64,000 bases of DNA, taken from positions 1 through 64,000 of the forward strand of contig JAJDUL010000043.1 in assembly GCA_022826685.1 (NCBI GenBank), given 5' to 3'. This DNA is from Gemmatimonadota bacterium (GTDB lineage: Bacteria; Gemmatimonadota; Gemmatimonadetes; Palauibacterales; Palauibacteraceae). The notes beneath the pieces were generated by a model, which saw only the letters and a program-made list of their open reading frames with translations, made no database searches and was not told the origin of the DNA. Every line of letters starts with the position of its first letter. Position 1 is the first letter of the stretch. Position numbers and translations under genes: made by a program. Of the stretch, positions 8,253 to 18,428 are shown in pieces.

Positions 8253-8314
8253 GTGTCGTGTCCCGGAAATGTCACGGCACCCCCGGTAGTTCGCGGATTT
8301 CCGGGACGCGACAC
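8253..8314. repeat. Intergenic 18-bp inverted repeat (REP/MITE-like hairpin)
   Basis: Two 18-nt arms, at 8253-8270 and 8297-8314, are reverse complements with one mismatch and enclose 26 nt. The arms read GTGTCGTGTCCCGGAAAT and ATTTCCGGGACGCGACAC. There is no T tract, and a real terminator already lies 35 bp upstream, so this is not the csp terminator. It could be a dispersed extragenic palindrome, the fused ends of a lost mobile element, or an operator for the downstream HD-domain gene. Confidence 0.7.
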
Positions 8315-8386
8315 TAGCGGTCCCGCGCTCGTTTAATCAACTTGCAGGTGTAACCGTCGCGTAACCTCCAGCGCCGGGATGGAATC

Positions 8387-9298
8387 ATGGAGATCGACAG
8401 AAGAAGGTTCCTCGCATCGGTTGGTGCCGGTGCCCTCGCGGTGATGACGCCCGAGGACAAGGCGGAGGCTCTGGAGCACTACATGTGCGATCTCCTCGAC
8501 GGCGAGGATCCGGGTCACGTTCACGACCATCATCACCACCACGGTCCCGTTCTGCGGACCGAAGACCTCGACCCGCGGCTCCTCGACGAGAACGACCTGC
8601 TGGCGGAGGCGGCGGAGGCCGAAGCCGAGTTCGCGGACGAACACCACGACGACGACGACGACCATGATGCCGGACAGGAAGTCCGCGCCCCGCGCGGAAC
8701 GGGCAACCTGTTCAGGCCCAACGACGACGTTCTCGAATCGCTGCCCGCGAATCCGACGCTGGAGGATTTCTTCCGCCTGAGGTTCTGGCCCGCCCGGCAT
8801 GTCCTGCAGAGCGCGACTCACGCGTTGAATGACGGGCAGCCCGAGGAGAATGTCCTCGCCGGCCTGCTCCACGACACCGTGCAGAACCTGATCAAGGTGG
8901 ATCATGGCTGGTGGGGCGCACAGCTCTACGAACCGTATGTGCCCGAGTACGTGAGCTGGGGCATCCGGTATCATGGGGCGCTGCGCTTCTACCCGGACGA
9001 GGAGTACGGGTACGAATACCCGGAGCTGTACAACCGGATCTTCGGCGAGGACTACATCCCGCCGGATTACATCAAGCAGGCTGCGGAGTACGCGAAAGGC
9101 CATCCGCTGTACGTTTCGGCTCGCATGATCTGCGTGAACGACACGTATGCCTTCCAGGATGGCATGGAGGTCTCGCTGGATCCGTTCATCGACATCATCG
9201 GGCGACATTTCAAACAGCCAAAGGAGGGTCTAGGGTACGACAACAGTCCGGTCGCACACATGTGGAGGTCCATCGAGATGCCCTGGGCTCCGCTCTAG
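8387..9298 (+). CDS. Tat-exported HD-domain protein with His/Asp-rich linker, PhnZ-like
   Basis: A 303-residue protein with a twin-arginine signal (DRRRFLASVGAGALAVM, residues 4-20), a low-complexity region rich in His and Asp (HVHDHHHHHG at 44-53, EHHDDDDDHD at 85-94) and a C-terminal HD domain from about residue 120. Candidate metal ligands are His138, His162-Asp163, His173, His196 and Asp252. The context QSATHALNDG, LAGLLHD and RYHGALRFY resembles the PhnZ/myo-inositol-oxygenase branch of HD proteins, which are mixed-valent diiron oxygenases, rather than phosphohydrolases. The acidic/His tracts could bind metal in the periplasm. It precedes a TonB-dependent receptor gene by 126 bp. Activity and substrate are unknown; the assignment to the oxygenase branch is inference from ligand order. 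Confidence 0.7.
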   Translation: MEIDRRRFLASVGAGALAVMTPEDKAEALEHYMCDLLDGEDPGHVHDHHHHHGPVLRTEDLDPRLLDENDLLAEAAEAEAEFADEHHDDDDDHDAGQEVRAPRGTGNLFRPNDDVLESLPANPTLEDFFRLRFWPARHVLQSATHALNDGQPEENVLAGLLHDTVQNLIKVDHGWWGAQLYEPYVPEYVSWGIRYHGALRFYPDEEYGYEYPELYNRIFGEDYIPPDYIKQAAEYAKGHPLYVSARMICVNDTYAFQDGMEVSLDPFIDIIGRHFKQPKEGLGYDNSPVAHMWRSIEMPWAPL

Positions 9299-9413
9299 CG
9301 CATCTTCGGACGTCGGACGTCCCGCGGGCCATCGGCTCGGGCCCTCGGGGACGGGAAGTTCAGAGCCGATCTGCTTGAACCGACCAACTTCGGGAGTTGA
9401 GACAACCAACCTC

Positions 9414-9418
9414 AGGAG
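9414..9418 (+). promoter_or_regulatory. Ribosome-binding site deciding the TonB-receptor start
   Basis: AGGAG at 9414-9418 directly abuts an ATG at 9419 but stands 6 nt from the in-frame ATG at 9425. The spacing favours the second ATG (MLKRVFLAL) as the real start. Confidence 0.6.
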
Positions 9419-9424
9419 ATGAGT

Positions 9425-12190
9425 ATGTTGAAACGTGTATTCCTGGCTCTCGCCTTTCTGGCGGTGCCGGCGGCGGCCCTTGCCCAGGGGACGATCGAGG
9501 GCAGGGTGACCAACCCATCCGGCGCCGGCCTCAGCGGCGCGAGGGTCGCGATCCCCGCGCTCGACATATCGGTGGGCACGGGTGCCGGCGGCGCCTATTC
9601 GATTTCCAATGTCCCGGCCGGCGACCACGTGGTCGAAGTCCGGATCATCGGCTACGCCATTCAGACGCAGACGGTCTCGGTCGTGAGCGGCCAGACCGCG
9701 AACCAGGACTTCTCGCTGGAACTCCAGGCGATCAACCTCGGAGAGCTGGTGGTCGTCGGGAGCCGCGCGCAGCCGCGAACGGTGACCGAGTCGATGGTGC
9801 CGGTGGACGTGATCCCGGTGTCCGAGATCACGAGGCAGGCGGAGACGAACATCGACTTCCTGCTCCGCACCGCCGTGCCGTCGTACAACGTCCGCGTCGA
9901 GCCCATCAGCGACGCGGCGACGATCACGCGTCCGGCGAACCTGCGGGGGCTCGCGTCCGACCACACCATGGTGCTGATCAACGGGAAGCGGCGGCACCGC
10001 GGCTCGATCATCACGTGGCTCGGCGCCGGTCTCTCGGATGGGGCCCAGGGCGTGGACATCGGTTCCATTCCCGGCATCGCGCTGCGGCAGGTGGAAGTCC
10101 TCCGCGACGGCGCCTCGGCCCAGTACGGCTCGGACGCCATCGCCGGCGTGATGAACTTCATCCTCAAGGATGACCGCGACGGCGGCATGATCGAGGTGAA
10201 GAGCGGCAGCTACTACGAAGGCGACGGCGACATGCTCACCGTCTCCGGGAACGTCGGGGTCCCGCTGGGGGCCACGGGCTTCGCCAACCTCAGCGTGGAA
10301 TACGGGAACCAGGACCCGACGGACCGGGCCATCCAGCGCGCCGACGCCATTGCGCTCCTCGGGGCCGGCAACAGCGCCGTGCGCACGCCCACGGCCCAGA
10401 TCTGGGGGTCGCCCGAGGTCAACGACGACCTCAAGGTGTGGCTCAACACGGGCTACACGTTCAGCGACGACGAGCAGTTCTACGCGTTCGGAAACCTCTC
10501 CACCAAGGAGGTGGACGGCGGGTTCTTCTTCCGTAATCCGAACACGCGGGGCGCCGTGTTCAGCGGCGACGGGGGCGAGTCGCTCCTTATCGGCGACGTG
10601 CTGCAGGCGAAGGGCCTCGGATCGGCGAACTGCCCCGAGGTCCCCATCACGAACCATGTCCCCGACCCGGTGGCGCTGGCGCAGGTCTTCGCCGACCCGA
10701 ACTGCTTCTCGTTCCAGGAGATGTTCCCGGGTGGCTTCACGCCCCAGTTCGGCGGCAACGTCACCGACTGGTCCGTCGTGAGCGGCGTCAAGGGCGGCAA
10801 CGAGGACGGCTTCACGTGGGACGCCAGCGCCGGCTTCGGCAGCCACACCGCCGACTTTTTCATCTACAACACGGTGAACGCGGCGCTCGGGCCGGAGACG
10901 CCCACGCATTTCGACCCGGGGCTGTACCGGCAGGATGAGTTCAACCTGAACTTCGACGTCGCGTACGATGCCAGCGACCAGGTCCACCTCGCGGGCGGGC
11001 TCGAGCGGCGGGAAGAGCGCTTCACGATCGGACAGGGACAGGACGAGTCCTGGAAGATCGGGCCCTACGCCGCGCAGGGATTCAGTTCGTCCTCGAACGG
11101 TTTCCCCGGCTTCAGCCCGATCGCCGCGGGAGAATGGGACCGCCAGAACGTGGCCGTCTACGGAGACGTTCAACTGGGCGGCAGCGAAGATCCGTGGACG
11201 CTCGGCGCCGCGTTGCGCTGGGAGGACTTCTCCGACTTCGGAAGCCAGCTGACGGGGAAGGTCTCGGGTCGTCTCCAGGTGAGCGACGCGGTCGCCCTGC
11301 GCGCCGGCGGGAGCACCGGCTTCCGCGCGCCGACGCCGGGGCAGCAGAACGCCTTCAACGTGTCGACGGTGTTCGACGCGACGATCGGCGACCTCGTCAA
11401 CCGCGGCACGATCCCCTCGACGTCGGCCGTGGCGGCCCTTCGAGGCGGGGAGCAGCTGACGCCCGAGAAGGCGTTCAGCCTGACGGCGGGGGCCGTGTTC
11501 GATGCGGACGCGTTCAAGCTGACGGTGGACTACTACCGGATCGCGATCTCGGACCGCTTCGCGCAGACGCAGACGTTCAAGCTCACCGATCAAGAGGTGA
11601 CGCGACTGCTGGGCGAGGGGATCACGAGCGCGGCGAACCTCGCCGAGTTCCGGTTCTTCACGAACGACTTCAGCACGAGGACGCAAGGGCTCGACATCGT
11701 GGCGAACTACACGCCCGCGTCGATGGGCGGCTCGACGAGCTTCAGCGCGCTCTTCAACTACAACGGGACGTCGGTCACCGACTTCAACCCCGAAGTCATC
11801 GACACGGACCGGGTGGATCAGCTCGAGCAGTCCGTCCCCTCGTGGCGGGGCTCGCTCAACGTGCTGCACACGATCGGCGGGGTGCGCGGACTTCTGCGCG
11901 GCACCTGGTACGATTCGTGGGTGGACGTCGGCGGCGTCGTGATCGGCGGAGTGGAAGGCACGGCCTTCCCGGGCCGGTTCCTCGTCGACTTCGAGTTGTC
12001 GACGGACCTCACGGATGATGCCGAAATCACGATCGGCGCGAACAACCTGTTCGACACGTATCCGGCGACACAGGCTCCGGACACGGCCGACGACGTGGGT
12101 CTGCTCTATCCGGAGAGCTCGCCGTTCGGCTTCAACGGCGGATACTACTACGTTCGGGTGAACTACCGGTGGTCGTGGCTCACGGGGTGA
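9425..12190 (+). CDS. TonB-dependent receptor with N-terminal carboxypeptidase-regulatory domain
   Basis: An outer-membrane, energy-coupled transporter of 921 residues. A signal peptide (MLKRVFLALAFLAVPAAALAQ) is followed by a CarboxypepD_reg-like domain (GTIEGRVTNPSGAGLSGARV to about residue 95), which in this type of receptor precedes the plug. The plug domain starts around ELVVVGSRA and includes NLRGLASDHTMVLINGKR and VLRDGASAQYGSDAIAGVMN. The rest is beta-barrel, ending in the aromatic-rich YYYVRVNYRWSWLTG expected of an outer-membrane protein. The substrate cannot be read; no SusD-like partner is adjacent. It follows the Tat-exported HD-domain gene and precedes two aldehyde dehydrogenase genes on the same strand, so uptake of a compound oxidised by those enzymes is possible but unproven. 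Confidence 0.93.
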   Translation: MLKRVFLALAFLAVPAAALAQGTIEGRVTNPSGAGLSGARVAIPALDISVGTGAGGAYSISNVPAGDHVVEVRIIGYAIQTQTVSVVSGQTANQDFSLELQAINLGELVVVGSRAQPRTVTESMVPVDVIPVSEITRQAETNIDFLLRTAVPSYNVRVEPISDAATITRPANLRGLASDHTMVLINGKRRHRGSIITWLGAGLSDGAQGVDIGSIPGIALRQVEVLRDGASAQYGSDAIAGVMNFILKDDRDGGMIEVKSGSYYEGDGDMLTVSGNVGVPLGATGFANLSVEYGNQDPTDRAIQRADAIALLGAGNSAVRTPTAQIWGSPEVNDDLKVWLNTGYTFSDDEQFYAFGNLSTKEVDGGFFFRNPNTRGAVFSGDGGESLLIGDVLQAKGLGSANCPEVPITNHVPDPVALAQVFADPNCFSFQEMFPGGFTPQFGGNVTDWSVVSGVKGGNEDGFTWDASAGFGSHTADFFIYNTVNAALGPETPTHFDPGLYRQDEFNLNFDVAYDASDQVHLAGGLERREERFTIGQGQDESWKIGPYAAQGFSSSSNGFPGFSPIAAGEWDRQNVAVYGDVQLGGSEDPWTLGAALRWEDFSDFGSQLTGKVSGRLQVSDAVALRAGGSTGFRAPTPGQQNAFNVSTVFDATIGDLVNRGTIPSTSAVAALRGGEQLTPEKAFSLTAGAVFDADAFKLTVDYYRIAISDRFAQTQTFKLTDQEVTRLLGEGITSAANLAEFRFFTNDFSTRTQGLDIVANYTPASMGGSTSFSALFNYNGTSVTDFNPEVIDTDRVDQLEQSVPSWRGSLNVLHTIGGVRGLLRGTWYDSWVDVGGVVIGGVEGTAFPGRFLVDFELSTDLTDDAEITIGANNLFDTYPATQAPDTADDVGLLYPESSPFGFNGGYYYVRVNYRWSWLTG

Positions 12191-12260
12191 GTTCCGAAGC
12201 GTAGGTCAGGCGGGATCCCGGGGTCGCCGGTAGTCGAGGCCGAGCCCGGAGGGTAGGATC

Positions 12261-12299
12261 GACCCCGGCGGGAGGCGAAGGCCGCCCCCCGCCGGGGTC
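12261..12299 (+). terminator. GC-rich hairpin between TonB receptor and aldehyde dehydrogenase
   Basis: A perfect 12-bp stem, GACCCCGGCGGG at 12261-12272 with its reverse complement at 12288-12299, and a 15-nt loop. It is followed by no T tract. It may terminate or attenuate transcription between the receptor gene and the downstream dehydrogenases. Confidence 0.5.
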
Positions 12300-12355
12300 G
12301 TGCATTCGTACCGAACATCATGACGCCGCATCGCGCGGCGCGGGAAAGGGGATCC

Positions 12356-13788
12356 GTGGAGAACCTCCGCAAGTTCTACATCGACGGGGCGTGGGTCGAA
12401 CCGTCGGTCGACGAGACGCTGGACGTGGTCAACCCGGCGACCGAGGAAGTGCTCGGAGCCATCGCGATGGGCGGGCGGGCCGATGCGGACGCCGCGGTGG
12501 CGGCCGCGACCGCCGCCTTCGACGCCTTCTCACAGACCGACCGGGAGGAAAGGGTCGCGCTGCTGGAACGCATCTGCGAGGGCTACGCGGCCCGGTCGGC
12601 GGAGTTGGCCGCGACCGTCAGCTCGGAGATGGGCGCGCCGATGTCCCTGGCCGCGCAGGCGCAGGTCCCGTCCGGCATGGCGCACTTCCGAACCATGCTG
12701 AAGATCCTCGCGGACTTCGAATTCGAGACGGACCTCGGAACGTCCCTCCTCGTGAGGGAGCCGGTCGGCGTGTGCGCCTTCATCACGCCATGGAACTGGC
12801 CGCTGAACCAGATCGCCTGCAAGGTGGCGCCGGCGCTCGCGGCGGGGTGCACGATGGTGCTCAAGCCGTCGGAGGTCGCGCCGCTGAACGCGCTGATCTT
12901 CGCGGAAGTCCTGCACGAGGCCGGCGTGCCGCCGGGGGTCTTCAACCTCGTGAACGGGGCGGGTCCGGTCGTGGGAGCGGCGCTTTCCGCGCACCCTGAC
13001 GTCGACATGGTCTCCTTCACCGGCTCCACCCGGGCCGGCGTGGAGGTCGCCCGGAACGCGGCGCCGACGGTGAAGCGCGTGGCGCAGGAACTCGGCGGCA
13101 AGTCGGCGAACATCATCCTGGACGACGCCGAGTTCGGGCGAGCCGTGTCCCGGGGTGTCTTCGCCGTCTGCAACAACACGGGACAGTCCTGCAACGCGCC
13201 GACGCGCATGCTCGTACCGCATTCGCGGATGCACGAGGCCGCGGAGATCGCCGCCGCGGCGGCCGGGAAGGTCGTGGTCGGCGATCCCGGCGCGGAGGGG
13301 ACGACGATCGGTCCGGCGGTGTCCGAGGTGCAGTTCGACAAGATCCAGCGGTTGATCGAGCGGGGGATCGAGGAAGGTGCGCGCCTCGCGACGGGAGGTC
13401 CCGGGCGGCCGGAGGGACTTGAACGGGGGTACTACGTCCGGCCGACGGTCTTCTCGCACGTGAGCAATGAGATGGTCGTCGCGCGCGAGGAGATCTTCGG
13501 ACCGGTCCTCGTGCTCATCGGATACGAGGACGATGATGACGCGGTTCGCATCGCGAACGACACACTCTACGGTCTCGCCGGCTACGTGTCGGCGGGCGAC
13601 CGCGAACGCGGACGGTCCGTCGCGCGCCGTATCCGATCGGGCCAGGTCAACCTGAACGGCGCGCGTCCGGACTTCAGGGTACCCTTCGGCGGCTACAAGC
13701 AATCCGGCAACGGGCGCGAGTGGGGCCGCCACGGACTCGAGGAGTTCCTCGAGGTAAAGGCGATTCTCGGCTATCACGAGGAGGCGAA

Positions 13789-13792
<4 letters not shown>
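12356..13792 (+). CDS. NAD(P)-dependent aldehyde dehydrogenase family protein
   Basis: A 478-residue soluble aldehyde dehydrogenase that oxidises an aldehyde to a carboxylate. The cofactor and fold motifs are FITPWNWPLNQ near residue 142, VLKPSEVAPLNA, FTGSTRAGVEVA and the general-base Glu in QELGGKSANIIL. The catalytic cysteine is in NTGQSCNAPTRML at about residue 280. The start is taken as the GTG at 12356 (VENLRKFYIDGAW) because AAAGGGG stands a proper distance upstream; an ATG at 12320 lacks such a site. The stop overlaps the GTG start of the MmsA-like gene (GTGA), so the two dehydrogenases are translationally coupled and probably act in one pathway. Substrate unknown; betaine-aldehyde or semialdehyde type cannot be separated by eye. 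Confidence 0.92.
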
Positions 13793-15348
<1,556 letters not shown>

Positions 15349-15394
15349 TCCCCGGGAGACCAGGCCCCCCGCTGGACCAGGGCGAAGCCACGAT

Positions 15395-15441
15395 TGCGGA
15401 TTTTCCGTAAGTTCCGCATTTTGACTCCATGTCCAACATGG
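15395..15441 (+). promoter_or_regulatory. Palindromes at the start of the toxin-antitoxin module
   Basis: Two small inverted repeats lie before and over the antitoxin start: TGCGGA at 15395-15400 with TCCGCA at 15413-15418, and CCATG at 15427-15431 with CATGG at 15437-15441, the second covering the start codon. Antitoxins of this class usually repress their own operon by binding such palindromes, so this is a candidate operator. The first repeat, followed by TTTT, could instead be a weak terminator for mmsA. Confidence 0.4.
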
Positions 15442-15734
15442 GGAATCTGCCACGGCATTCACTTACGGTGAGCGCGACCGAGGCCGCGAAGAACTTCGGG
15501 TCGATCCTCACGGAGGTCCGCGAGCGGGGCGCCGAATACGTCGTGGAGCACCGCGGCAAGGCCGTCGCCCGGATCAGCCCCGAGGAGAACCGCAGGCTGA
15601 CCCTGAGGGAGTTCGCGGAAATCGTCAGAAATAAAACCATCCCCTCTCCCGGTGAGGAATACCTGCGCGCCGTGGAGGAGGGTATCGCCTACTTCAATCG
15701 TCCGGAGGTCCCGGCAGATCCTTGGGAACGCTGA
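15429..15734 (+). CDS. Type II antitoxin, Phd/YefM family
   Basis: A 101-residue antitoxin. The N-terminal dimeric DNA-binding region shows the Phd/YefM pattern LTVSATEAAKNFGSIL, followed by a strand-rich block VVEHRGKAVARISPEEN. The C-terminal half (REFAEIVRNKTIPS to RPEVPADPWER) would be the toxin-wrapping, partly disordered tail; the closing Asp-Pro-Trp is common in antitoxins that pair with VapC. It binds and neutralises the PIN toxin encoded by the next gene and presumably represses the operon. The stop overlaps the toxin start by 13 bp, the usual coupled arrangement. An alternative ATG at 15438 would remove three residues. Confidence 0.88.
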   Translation: MSNMGNLPRHSLTVSATEAAKNFGSILTEVRERGAEYVVEHRGKAVARISPEENRRLTLREFAEIVRNKTIPSPGEEYLRAVEEGIAYFNRPEVPADPWER

Positions 15735-16123
15735 TCGACACCAGCATCCTCGTGGCCATCGAACGGGGACAGTTGGAGCCCGATGCGGCCCTCGGCTTTG
15801 GCGACCCCGAAACACCCGTGGTGATCGCGGCGGTCACGGCGGCGGAACTCTTGTACGGAGTGTACCGGTCAAGTGGGGCCCAGCGGCTCGCAACGGAACG
15901 GTATTGCCAAGCGTGGCTCGCACTCTTTCCGGTCATTCCCTTCGATCTTGAGGTGGCTCGCGTCCACGCGATGCTGACGCATGACCTTCGTCGGCAGGGC
16001 ACGCCTATCGGGGCCCACGACCTGATCATCGCGGCCACTGCGGTCAGCGGAGGCTACCGGGTTGCCACGCGCGACCGGCGCAGCTTCCACCGGGTTGAGG
16101 GGCTGGAGCTACAGTACTGGTAG
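15722..16123 (+). CDS. vapC: Type II toxin, VapC-like PIN-domain ribonuclease
   Basis: A 133-residue PIN-domain protein, a Mg-dependent endoribonuclease that in VapC toxins cuts tRNA or rRNA. The four acidic active-site residues are visible: Asp6 (LIDTSILVA), Glu42 (TAAELLYG), Asp100 (GAHDLIIAA) and Asp118 (ATRDRRSF). The start is a TTG at 15722 that overlaps the antitoxin gene by 13 bp; no ATG or GTG suits the conserved N-terminus. All catalytic residues are intact, so the toxin should be active if not neutralised. The module stands alone between a metabolic operon and the dimethylformamidase-like genes, with no mobile element visible beside it. Confidence 0.92.
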   Translation: MGTLIDTSILVAIERGQLEPDAALGFGDPETPVVIAAVTAAELLYGVYRSSGAQRLATERYCQAWLALFPVIPFDLEVARVHAMLTHDLRRQGTPIGAHDLIIAATAVSGGYRVATRDRRSFHRVEGLELQYW

Positions 16124-16165
16124 TTGGCGGCGGATCCTTGGCCCGGATCCGCCGCGACGGTCGGT

Positions 16166-18316
16166 TCAGTCACCTCCGCCGGCTTCCGGCGCGGCTTCGT
16201 CTCCGGTTTGGTTCGGCGTCTCGATGTTGCCGCTATCGTCCACGGCGCGGCTCAGGATCGAGACCTGGTTCCCGACCGTGGCCGGATCGTAGGCGTAGCT
16301 CCAGTTTGCCCGGCCCCGGGCCGGGCGCCAGGTCTCCCCTCCATCGAGCGACACTTCGATGGCCGCGACCACGCCGCCGCCGGCATCGGTTGCCGTCCCC
16401 GTGATCGTGACCATGCCGCTCTCCTCATCCGGCGCCGAGGGTGGGTCGAAGGAGGAGGTCGGCGCCACAGCGTCCGTCGAGGCCGTGGCGGCGACGAGGT
16501 CCGGCTGCATCGTGGCGGGCTGGACGCCCATGTCCGCGAACAGGTTCACCGTCGCCTGCTGCAGGACGAGGTCCGGACCGTGCGGGTCCACGCCGACGCG
16601 CGTGTCCGCGCCGTTCATCCGTTCCGGCGGCACGCCGGTCTCGGTGTCGTGATGCGCATCGAGGCCCCACGACCACTGCAGCGTCCCCGAGCCGAACGTG
16701 AGCGCGCCGCTCTCGTGTCGATGGAGGACGGCATGGTGCGTGGCGGTCCCCGTCTCGCAGTCCCGTCCCGGATGTACGCAGTAGAGCGTGTTGTCGATCG
16801 TCGTCGCGGCGACCCGGAAGAGCCCGGGCGGGAGGAACCCGTTGTCGATGTCCGAGTCCCACTCGTGGCCCAGGATCCCCTTGATGGACACGTACTGTTC
16901 TCCGGGCCGCAGCCGGGCCACCTCCGTGTTCCGCCAGAACCTCAGGTCGGCGAACTCGGCGTCGACGATGATGGGGTCGTTCCGCCAGGCGTTCACCGTG
17001 AACAGCGTCCCCGTCAGCGCGTTCTCGGGCCAGGGCCCCTCGGCGTTGATCGGGCGGTGGTCGCGGAACTCTCCCGTCCACTCGACCGGATCGAGCCGCC
17101 GGTGATCCTGCGAGTCCTTGTACGTGACGAGCGTCCGGTAGGGCTCGCCGGAGCCATCGATGCTCGCCTCCCAGCGCACCTTCCAGTAGACCTCGTTCGA
17201 GCTGAAGAAGGCGAGGTGCATGCCCGCGGCCCGGGCCGCCTCCACGTTCCGCCGCTGCCGTCCGCTCCAGTACTCGTCGTGACCGACCGAAAGGAGGATC
17301 CTGTGCTCAAGCAGTTCCTCGCCTCGCCGGTCCGTGTCGATCCCCGAGGAATAGCTCACGTCGTAGCCGTTCCTCTCAAGCCAGCGGACCATCGGGTATT
17401 CGGAATTGAAGACCATGTTCACGGCCCGGTAGTGCCGCGTCTCGAAGGGCCGGTTGTAGCTCACCTTCGGTGCGCGGGGTTCCCCGCCGTGGAGGCGAAG
17501 GCGCTCCGGGTTGAGGCGTCCGTACACGCTGTGTCCCCCGTAGCGGTTGTACGCCTGCCAGGTGACGTCCGACGTCTGGAAGAGCATGTCGGACTCGCCG
17601 TCATCGTCCCGCACGACGAAGTAGATGTGGCTCGCGCGCGCTTCGCGCAGCGGGTTCCGCATCACGGCCCGGAAGCCCGGAGCCTCCCAGAGCGAGTCCT
17701 CTCCCGTCGGCGGGAGCGGCGTGGCCTCGAACTGGTCGTTCTTGACCCAGCCTTCGATCGGGTCCTCGCGCACGAGCCGGGCGAAGTAGATGCCCGACGT
17801 GGCGTCCTCCGGCGCCTGCCACGACGCGGACACCGCCCAGTTGCCGCAGTCCACGAGCGGCGCAGGCCAGGTTTCCATGCCACCGCCCTCGGCCAGCACC
17901 GGGATCGGGCCGCGCAGGCAGTCCGGCTGGATCTGCGGCAGCGTCGCGGACGGCTCGAAGGAGTCCACTCTGCGCGCACCCATGCCGCCGTAGTAGCCCA
18001 TGCGGTAGATGTCGATCCGGTAGTCGTCCGAGTCCGTGTCGATCTTGAACTCGATCGTTTCGCCCTGGGCGATCGCGATGTCGGTGCCGAACCCCTGGAT
18101 GCTGGGGTCGCCATAGCTGTTGATGTCCCACTCCGTGGGCGGGTGCCCTTCGAGACAGTTCTCCGCGACGATCTCGTTGGCGGGGTTCTCACACGGATCA
18201 CCCGCCATCGAGACCTGCAGTTCGCAGCCGGCCGCCGCGATAGCCGCGACCGGGAAAACGAAGGGGACGAGGAACGCAGCGGGGCTCTTGCCACGGGCTG
18301 CTACGGACGCGGTCAT
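16166..18316 (-). CDS. N,N-dimethylformamidase large-subunit-like lipoprotein, copy A
   Basis: A 716-residue predicted lipoprotein: MTASVAARGKSPAAF, a hydrophobic stretch and a cysteine in AIAAAGC near residue 31. The central part matches the C-terminal domain of the N,N-dimethylformamidase beta (large) subunit: YRMGYYGGMGAR, the VRDDDGESD region, YNRYGGHSVYG, VSYNRPFETRHY and VGHDEYWSGRQRRNVE. The related amidase uses a mononuclear iron bound by two Tyr and one Glu; Tyr in HDEYW, Tyr in NEVYW and Glu in GHEWD are candidate equivalents, which is inference. The C-terminus (ITGTATDAGGGVVAAIEVSLDGG) is an Ig-like sandwich typical of secreted enzymes. It is a close tandem duplicate of the next gene. 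Substrate unknown. Confidence 0.85.
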   Translation of the reverse strand: MTASVAARGKSPAAFLVPFVFPVAAIAAAGCELQVSMAGDPCENPANEIVAENCLEGHPPTEWDINSYGDPSIQGFGTDIAIAQGETIEFKIDTDSDDYRIDIYRMGYYGGMGARRVDSFEPSATLPQIQPDCLRGPIPVLAEGGGMETWPAPLVDCGNWAVSASWQAPEDATSGIYFARLVREDPIEGWVKNDQFEATPLPPTGEDSLWEAPGFRAVMRNPLREARASHIYFVVRDDDGESDMLFQTSDVTWQAYNRYGGHSVYGRLNPERLRLHGGEPRAPKVSYNRPFETRHYRAVNMVFNSEYPMVRWLERNGYDVSYSSGIDTDRRGEELLEHRILLSVGHDEYWSGRQRRNVEAARAAGMHLAFFSSNEVYWKVRWEASIDGSGEPYRTLVTYKDSQDHRRLDPVEWTGEFRDHRPINAEGPWPENALTGTLFTVNAWRNDPIIVDAEFADLRFWRNTEVARLRPGEQYVSIKGILGHEWDSDIDNGFLPPGLFRVAATTIDNTLYCVHPGRDCETGTATHHAVLHRHESGALTFGSGTLQWSWGLDAHHDTETGVPPERMNGADTRVGVDPHGPDLVLQQATVNLFADMGVQPATMQPDLVAATASTDAVAPTSSFDPPSAPDEESGMVTITGTATDAGGGVVAAIEVSLDGGETWRPARGRANWSYAYDPATVGNQVSILSRAVDDSGNIETPNQTGDEAAPEAGGGD

Positions 18317-18376
18317 GACGACATCTCCCGGCCGGAGTGGGGCGACGGCCGGCTCCCCCGGCCGCCGCGTCCCCGC

Positions 18377-18405
18377 AACATGCCCCCGCCGTCGGAAGTC
18401 TACAA
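18377..18405 (-). promoter_or_regulatory. Putative promoter of dimethylformamidase-like copy A
   Basis: On the minus strand TTGTAG (18400-18405) and CATGTT (18377-18382) are separated by 17 bp, 61 bp before the start codon. An identical pair with the same spacing precedes copy B, although the 17-bp spacers differ, so the boxes appear conserved while the sequence between them has drifted. Confidence 0.55.
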
Positions 18406-18428
18406 CGGCGGCAGAACGGTGGGTCGGT

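Noticed and set aside
8141-8386. Possible CRISPR-like or riboswitch element in this gap
   Set aside because: Only one hairpin with two arms is present, no repeated spacer pattern, and no known riboswitch core was recognised.
9230-11869. Open frame of about 879 codons on the minus strand
   Set aside because: Antisense to the TonB receptor, composition-biased, with no domain pattern.
15722-16123. Mobile integron or phage context for the toxin-antitoxin pair
   Set aside because: No integrase, attachment repeat or shift in composition was seen on either side.
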